Positions 59,624-64,000 of a stretch of DNA of 64,000 bases are shown in pieces (position 1 is the stretch's first letter; every line of letters starts with the position of its first letter). Origin of the DNA: Gammaproteobacteria bacterium (GTDB lineage Bacteria > Pseudomonadota > Gammaproteobacteria > Steroidobacterales > XN24); the NCBI GenBank assembly GCA_024640085.1, contig JAHEFR010000008.1:53771-117770 (forward strand), read 5' to 3'. A model generated the notes under the pieces. That model was given only the letters and a program-made list of their open reading frames with translations. It was not told the origin of the DNA and did not search any database. Made by a program: the position numbers and the translations under genes.

Positions 59624-61381
59624 CTACATGCTCTCGGGGGCGGAGACGCCGAGCAGGGCGAGCCCGTTCCTGATCACGATCCGCGCCGCGGAGATAAGCG
59701 CCAACCGGGCGCTACGTAGATCGTCCTGCTCCACCAGGAACGTGTGGGAGTTGTAGTAGGTGTGGAAGTCGTACGCCAGATCGCGCAGGTAGTGGACCAG
59801 CGTCTGCGGCGCCCGGTTGGCGGCGCCCAGCTCCACCACCTCCGGATACCTGGAGAGGCCGGTCATCAGGGCACTCTCGTGCTCCTCCGCCAGGAGGTGG
59901 AGGGCCGCCAGGCCCGCCGTCAGTGACCAGCCCATGTCCTTCTCATGCAGCTGCCGGAAGACACTGCAGATACGGGCGTGGGCGTACTGGATGTAATAGA
60001 CGGGATTGTCCGCTGTCCGGGACTTGGCCAGTTCCAGGTCGAAGTCCAGATGCTGGTCGTTGGACCTGAGCACGTAGAACAGTCGCGCTGCGTCGTCGCC
60101 AACCTCTTCCCTCAACTCGCGTAGCGTGACGAAATCCCCGGACCGGGTGGACATCTGCACCTTCTCGCCGCCCCGGTAGAGCACTGCGAACTGCACCATG
60201 CGAACCTCGAGACAGCTGCCCGGTTCCCCCAGCGCCTCCAATCCCGCCCGAACCCTGGCGACATAGCCGTGGTGATCCGCGCCGAGCACGTCCAGGAGGG
60301 TGTCGAAACCGCGCCGGCGCTTGTCCAGGTGATAGGCGATGTCCGAGGCGACGTAGGTGGTCTGGCCATTCTCTCTCACCAGAACCCGGTCCTTGTCGTC
60401 GCCGAAATCCGAAGCCCGGAACCAGAGTGCGCCGTCCTTCTCGTAGGCCAGGCCGTCGTCGCGCAGCTTCTCGATTATGTCTGCCACGAGCCCGCTTTCG
60501 GTCAGGCCGCGCTCGGAAAACCAGCGGTCCATGGTGACGCCGAACTGCTCAAGATCCTCGCGGATGTCACCCAGGATTCCGGCGAGTCCGCCGTCCAGCA
60601 CGATCCGGTAATCGGCCTCCCCAAGCAGGCCCCGCATGTTGGCGATGACCCCGTCGATATGCGCCTCCCGATCACCATCCGGGGCATCCGCCGGGACTCC
60701 TTCTAAAACCTGTTCGGACGAGCGGTGAAGCCGCGACGACTCCCGTTCGCGGAGGGCGGCGGCGATTTCCCGGACGTACCCTCCACGGTAACCGTTGGAA
60801 GGGAAGGAGAAAGATTCGCCGCCCAGTTCAAGGTAGCGCAGCCAGACGCTCGCGGCCAGTATATCCATCTGGCGCCCGGCGTCATTGACGTAATACTCCC
60901 GGTGTACCTTGTATCCACAGGCCTCGAGCAGGTTTGCTACGGTGGCGCCGTAAGCCGCGTGCCGGCCGTGACCGACGTGCAGCGGGCCCGTCGGGTTGGC
61001 CGACACAAACTCCACTATCACCTGTTGTCCTTCGCCGGACTCGTTACGGCCGTAGGCGTTGCCGGTGGCGTGGATGGAGCGGATCTCTTCCTGGCGCGCC
61101 AGCGGCGCGAGCCGGAAGTTGATAAAGCCCGGCCCGGCGATCTCCACGCCAGCCACCAGCTCCGACGACGGCAGGGCGGCCACAATGAGCCCCGCGATCT
61201 CCCTGGGCGATTTCCGCGCAACACGGGACATGGACATCGCGACATTGGTCGCGAAATCCCCGTGCTGGGGATCCCGGGTCCTTTCTATATGGGGAACGAT
61301 GCCCGCCGTCTCAGCCGGCAGTTCCCCGCCGGCCAGGCTCTCGATAGCCCGGGAGAGTAACGTTGCGATGGTCTGCTTCAA
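59624..61381 (-). CDS. argS: arginyl-tRNA synthetase
   Basis: ArgS charges tRNAArg with arginine. 585 residues. The class I HIGH motif is [16 protein letters not shown]; the KMSKS-like motif is [11 protein letters not shown]. The N-terminal additional domain ([15 protein letters not shown]) and the C-terminal anticodon-binding DALR domain (LARYPEV... to [12 protein letters not shown]) are present. The start appears to be TTG at 61381, matching the family N-terminus ([15 protein letters not shown]); no clear ribosome site precedes it. Confidence 0.96.
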   Translation of the reverse strand: MKQTIATLLSRAIESLAGGELPAETAGIVPHIERTRDPQHGDFATNVAMSMSRVARKSPREIAGLIVAALPSSELVAGVEIAGPGFINFRLAPLARQEEIRSIHATGNAYGRNESGEGQQVIVEFVSANPTGPLHVGHGRHAAYGATVANLLEACGYKVHREYYVNDAGRQMDILAASVWLRYLELGGESFSFPSNGYRGGYVREIAAALRERESSRLHRSSEQVLEGVPADAPDGDREAHIDGVIANMRGLLGEADYRIVLDGGLAGILGDIREDLEQFGVTMDRWFSERGLTESGLVADIIEKLRDDGLAYEKDGALWFRASDFGDDKDRVLVRENGQTTYVASDIAYHLDKRRRGFDTLLDVLGADHHGYVARVRAGLEALGEPGSCLEVRMVQFAVLYRGGEKVQMSTRSGDFVTLRELREEVGDDAARLFYVLRSNDQHLDFDLELAKSRTADNPVYYIQYAHARICSVFRQLHEKDMGWSLTAGLAALHLLAEEHESALMTGLSRYPEVVELGAANRAPQTLVHYLRDLAYDFHTYYNSHTFLVEQDDLRSARLALISAARIVIRNGLALLGVSAPESM

Positions 61382-61440
61382 GGAGGATCTCGGAAATGGG
61401 AGCGGCCAATTTTAACCCGGAATTCCCGCCGGTCGGTCAA

Positions 61441-61466
61441 CGGCGGCTTCCGACCCCAAGCAGACC
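61441..61466 (+). repeat. extragenic repeat unit upstream of TPR copy 3
   Basis: GGCTTCCGACCCCAAGCAGACC is a variant of the units at 13174 and 63373 with one extra C and one A fewer in the loop. Confidence 0.55.
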
Positions 61467-61617
61467 CTGCCCCTCGTGTCCCTGATCCGATCCCTTCCCG
61501 CGGGCTCGACGCCTTCGCTTCCGGCCCGAGGGCGAACATCGACAGGGGCTGACGCCCGCTTCTCATTGCAATCCCGATCAGCGATCATGACCTGACTATC
61601 AGGAGTTCGTTTCTCTC

Positions 61618-63213
61618 ATGTCATTTTTCGCAGAGTTGAAACGCCGCAACGTTGTCAAGGTGAGCCTGGCTTATTTGGCGCTCGGCTGGCTCGTCATCGA
61701 GGTTACGGCTACCGTGACTCCGCTGTTGAATTTGCCCGCATGGCTGCCGCAAGTGGTTCTCTGGATCGGCATCATTGGTTTTCCGTTTGTCGCCGTGTTT
61801 TCGTGGATATTTGAACTCTCGCCAGAAGGTCTGAAACGTGAAAGCGAGCTGACACGGCCTTCGCCAGGCGCGCAAACCACCGCTCGGCGGCTCGACTACG
61901 TCACTTTGGGGCTCGTCTTGCTGGTGGTATCGGTATTCGCCGTCGACCGGTTCGCCTCGCGCCAGCATGGGCCCCTGACCGAGTCCGGGTTATCCGAAAC
62001 CGGCGGCCAAGGCGTGCCGCTGGACGATCGGCCGGCCATAGCCGTTCTTCCGTTCGATAATCTCTCGTCCGATCCCGAACAGGCATATTTCGCTGACGGC
62101 CTTGCCGACGACCTGATCACACGGCTTTCAAGCTGGAGGGCCTTCCCGGTCATCGCGCGCAGTTCGAGCTTCCAGTACCGGGGTGGAGATGCCGATCTGA
62201 ACCGAGTAAGCGAGTCGCTCGGGGCACGTTATATCGTTGAAGGCAGCGTCCGGCGAGCGGGTGACCGCATTCGCGTGACTGCGCAACTGATCGACGCGAG
62301 TACCGACGAGCACGTCTGGGCGGACAGCTACGACGGTGAAGTCTCGGACGTCTTCGCACTGCAAGACGAAATCAGCGGCATGATCGCGGCGGCTCTGGTG
62401 GTCGATCTGAACCGGGCGGAGGCGGAACGCGCTCGGCAGCGTGGAACCAAAAATCTCAAGGCATGGAATTTTTACCAATTGGGGTTGCTGCAGGCCGACA
62501 AATATTCGCGCGAAGGCTTCGCGGAGGCTCGAGAACTGTTCACGCTCGCGTCAAAGAGTGATCCACGTTTTTCGACTGCCCTGGCGCAGCTGGTCTTTGT
62601 GAACCTCTGGGAGGTCGTGCTGGGCTGGAACGACCGGCCGACGGAAACCGTCGCGAATTCTCTCGCAATTGCCCGCAGCTCGGTAGAACTCGATCCCCGC
62701 GACCCCGCCGCCCAGGCGGCGCTGGGCTGGGCCTACGTCATGGCGGGGGACATCGAAAACGGTCTGGACGCGTCGCGGCGCGCGGTCGATCTCAATCCGA
62801 GCATGCCGGAAGCGTGGGGCTGGTTGAGCTGGAACTTGCTGGTAGCGGGAGATGCTGAAGGCAGCATCACCGCCGGGCTGCGTGCACAGCGGCTCAACCC
62901 CGTGGGCGCCATGTCGTCGATTATTTACGACAATCTGTCGCAGGCTTATTGGCAGCTGGGGAACTACGAAGCCGGCCTTGACGCCGCTCGCCGCCTGCTT
63001 GCCGAACTGCCCGAATATTATTTTGGTCACGTCTTTGTTGCGATGAACGCCGTGGAGCTCGGCCGTATCGATGAGGCCCGGACAGCGATTGCCGAGGCCC
63101 GCCGTGCACAGCCTGGTCTTTCGCTGGAATTGGTCCAGGGCATGTACGGCGTCGCGCGGCCCGAAATTGATGCACGGCGTAACGCAGTGCTTCGCCAGGC
63201 CGGCCTGGAATGA
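61618..63213 (+). CDS. membrane-anchored TPR protein with FlgO/TolB-N-like domain (copy 3)
   Basis: 531 residues starting MSFFAELKRRNVVKVSLAYL, as in copies 1 and 2. Two membrane helices (about 15-65), a linker with PEGLKRESEL, a third helix (about 95-113). The middle domain has AIAVLPFDNLSSDPEQAYFA, LGARYIVEGSVRRAGDRIRV and EHVWADSYDGEVSDVF. TPR helices follow (AALGWAYVMAGDIENGLDAS and others), ending DARRNAVLRQAGLE. No effector domain. Possible role as copy 1. The AGGAG at 61601-61605 is 12 bases from the ATG, longer than usual. Repeats flank it on both sides. Confidence 0.86.
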   Translation: MSFFAELKRRNVVKVSLAYLALGWLVIEVTATVTPLLNLPAWLPQVVLWIGIIGFPFVAVFSWIFELSPEGLKRESELTRPSPGAQTTARRLDYVTLGLVLLVVSVFAVDRFASRQHGPLTESGLSETGGQGVPLDDRPAIAVLPFDNLSSDPEQAYFADGLADDLITRLSSWRAFPVIARSSSFQYRGGDADLNRVSESLGARYIVEGSVRRAGDRIRVTAQLIDASTDEHVWADSYDGEVSDVFALQDEISGMIAAALVVDLNRAEAERARQRGTKNLKAWNFYQLGLLQADKYSREGFAEARELFTLASKSDPRFSTALAQLVFVNLWEVVLGWNDRPTETVANSLAIARSSVELDPRDPAAQAALGWAYVMAGDIENGLDASRRAVDLNPSMPEAWGWLSWNLLVAGDAEGSITAGLRAQRLNPVGAMSSIIYDNLSQAYWQLGNYEAGLDAARRLLAELPEYYFGHVFVAMNAVELGRIDEARTAIAEARRAQPGLSLELVQGMYGVARPEIDARRNAVLRQAGLE

Positions 63214-63372
63214 ACGCAAACCGCGACCGCGGTTCCGCTTGCAGCCGGCACTAGACCCCTGAGACGACGCCTCGTGCGGGGTCTGTCGTGGGCGAGCAAA
63301 AGCTTCCGCATCTGGCCGAAAGCAGCCGTTTGCCTACGTCCCGATGAACTCTCCCTGTGCCTCATCCTTAAG

Positions 63373-63396
63373 GTCTGCTTCCGACCCAAAGCAGAC
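63373..63396 (+). repeat. extragenic palindromic repeat, best-formed unit
   Basis: GTCTGCTT and AAGCAGAC pair perfectly over the loop CCGACCCA. The core is identical to the unit at 13174-13197. Translated on the minus strand it gives the CFGSEAD peptide seen in many spurious gene calls. Confidence 0.7.
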
Positions 63397-63426
63397 GGTC
63401 GCCCTGATATCAATATAGAAAGCTAC

Positions 63427-63445
63427 AGGCTCACGTTGTGAGCCT
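63427..63445. repeat. short perfect inverted repeat
   Basis: AGGCTCAC (63427-63434) pairs with GTGAGCCT (63438-63445) over GTT. It might serve as a weak transcript end for the leftward small gene at 63729, but the T run is poor. Confidence 0.4.
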
Positions 63446-63728
63446 AATCGCGGCGCATGAAGATAAAAGTGGAGCATCGGAAATAGACTGATCGACACAA
63501 AGGCTAAGTGCCAAACAACGTCAACTTTCTTCTGCAAGCGGGTTGCCCGGCGCCAAAGACCAGCAACATCTTGCCGAGTGTGTTGTACATGTGGACCGTG
63601 TTGTGCCTTTACTAGGTCATCAACGCTTTGCAGGGCCCTAATCCGGAGGACCGGTGAGGCCGCATTGATATGGCGGGAGAGATGTTTACCAAGGCCACGG
63701 GCGCCAAATTCGCGGTCCGGGTTCGGTG

Positions 63729-63887
63729 CTAGTCGTCCTTGGGCATTGCGACCGGGACGCTGCCGTGCAGCTTCAGTTCCTCCCGGTGCCGCTTTTCCAA
63801 GATTTTCTCCACCAAGCCCTCTGGCACCTGCTGGAGCTTCTGCAGCACCTCTTCCGGCGGTAGCGGGTGATGCTGCTTCTTGTCCAC
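63729..63887 (-). CDS. small hypothetical protein, 52 residues
   Basis: A leftward frame starting at GTG 63887, eight to nine bases after a near-perfect GGAGGTGA site, with TATAAT at 63915-63910 upstream. The peptide is hydrophilic and helical: KKQHHPLPPEEVLQKLQQVP, then EGLVEKILEKRHREELKLHG and a short SVPVAMPKDD end. An in-frame ATG at 63905 would give 58 residues but overlaps the ribosome site. It could be a complete small protein or the start of a truncated one; no family is recognised. Antitoxin-like charge pattern is noted but not evidence. Confidence 0.5.
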   Translation of the reverse strand: MDKKQHHPLPPEEVLQKLQQVPEGLVEKILEKRHREELKLHGSVPVAMPKDD

Positions 63888-63909
63888 GATGGATTTCACC
63901 TCCATCCGT

Positions 63910-63915
63910 ATTATA
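63910..63915 (-). promoter_or_regulatory. possible -10 box for the 63729 small gene
   Basis: Perfect TATAAT on the minus strand. A start of transcription about seven bases on would leave a 17-base leader containing the ribosome site. No good -35 was found. Confidence 0.4.
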
Positions 63916-63979
63916 CGATGCCCGCGCTGCGGGCGTTCCTGCGGGTGGCTGGACCGGCAAATGATCCGGTGCTCACCGT

Positions 63980-64000
63980 CCGCTTCTGGCCGAAAGCGGC
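63980..64000 (+). repeat. extragenic repeat unit at the window end
   Basis: CCGCTT and AAGCGG pair over CTGGCCGA, the same design as the other units with a different loop. The element may continue beyond the window. Confidence 0.5.

Larger units (their letters stand above)
63214..63728. other. 515-base region with extragenic repeats
   Basis: Holds a degenerate repeat unit near 63303-63326 (TTCCGCATCTGGCCGAAAGCAG), the clear unit at 63373 and an unrelated hairpin at 63427-63445. Minus-strand frames in 63442-63700 are open but show no family features. Nothing else is recognised. Confidence 0.5.

Noticed and set aside
63334..63960. 208-residue minus-strand frame at the window end
   Set aside because: Includes the CFGSEAD translation of the extragenic repeat and overlaps the better supported 52-residue gene in another frame.

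Overview
This is a GC-rich chromosomal segment that reads as a gammaproteobacterium. The evidence is gene order and gene type: rsmG-parA-parB-atpIBEFHAGDC-glmU/glmS, def-fmt-rsmB next to lysM-dprA-smg-topA-tsaC-hemF, Smg (DUF494), an aspartate-type HemB, and the DUF3379 anti-sigma family. Several membrane TPR proteins that begin with an AELKRR-like motif suggest a free-living marine or environmental lineage. I cannot name the genus from sequence alone. No tRNA, rRNA, CRISPR array, prophage or intact insertion sequence was seen.

Layout. 1-3.6 kb: the 3' end of prpD, a DUF3106-type periplasmic protein, rsmG and the parAB partition genes. 3.6-10.7 kb: the complete F1Fo ATP synthase operon behind a good sigma70-like promoter. 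10.7-28.4 kb: an accessory stretch of mostly single genes in mixed orientation. It holds two membrane TPR signalling proteins and the decayed tail of another, an alcohol dehydrogenase, a three-domain glutaminase, small exported proteins, a methyltransferase, a dienelactone hydrolase, a TauE-like transporter and a GNAT enzyme. 28.6-32.6 kb: glmU, glmS and a HAD phosphatase. 32.6-40.4 kb: an HD phosphohydrolase, xthA, prlC, gor, a gamma-carbonic-anhydrase-like protein, aroE and hemB.

40.5-42.3 kb is the most distinctive locus. An ECF sigma factor overlaps a DUF3379-type anti-sigma gene, which is followed by a small exported protein whose mature part is seven EGKCG motifs. This is the signature of HvfA/bufferin (BufA1) copper-binding RiPP precursors. 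The usual maturation genes (DUF692 oxidase and its DUF2063-type partner) are absent from the locus and from the rest of the window.

42.3-50.8 kb: tag, a MAPEG protein, then a leftward housekeeping run (lysM lipoprotein, dprA, smg, topA, tsaC, hemF, VOC protein). 50.8-58 kb: a rightward run def-fmt-rsmB-DUF4390-ntrY-ntrX. 58-61.4 kb: leftward argS-SPOR-capA. 61.6 kb to the end: a third TPR protein, extragenic palindromes and a 52-residue orphan ORF.

Functionally, most of the window is core informational and energy metabolism: chromosome partition, ATP synthesis, cell-wall precursors, haem, translation start, tRNA modification and topology. The sensory and accessory genes (TPR proteins, ECF/RiPP cassette, glutaminase-STAS-cNMP protein, NtrYX) are inserted between these conserved blocks.
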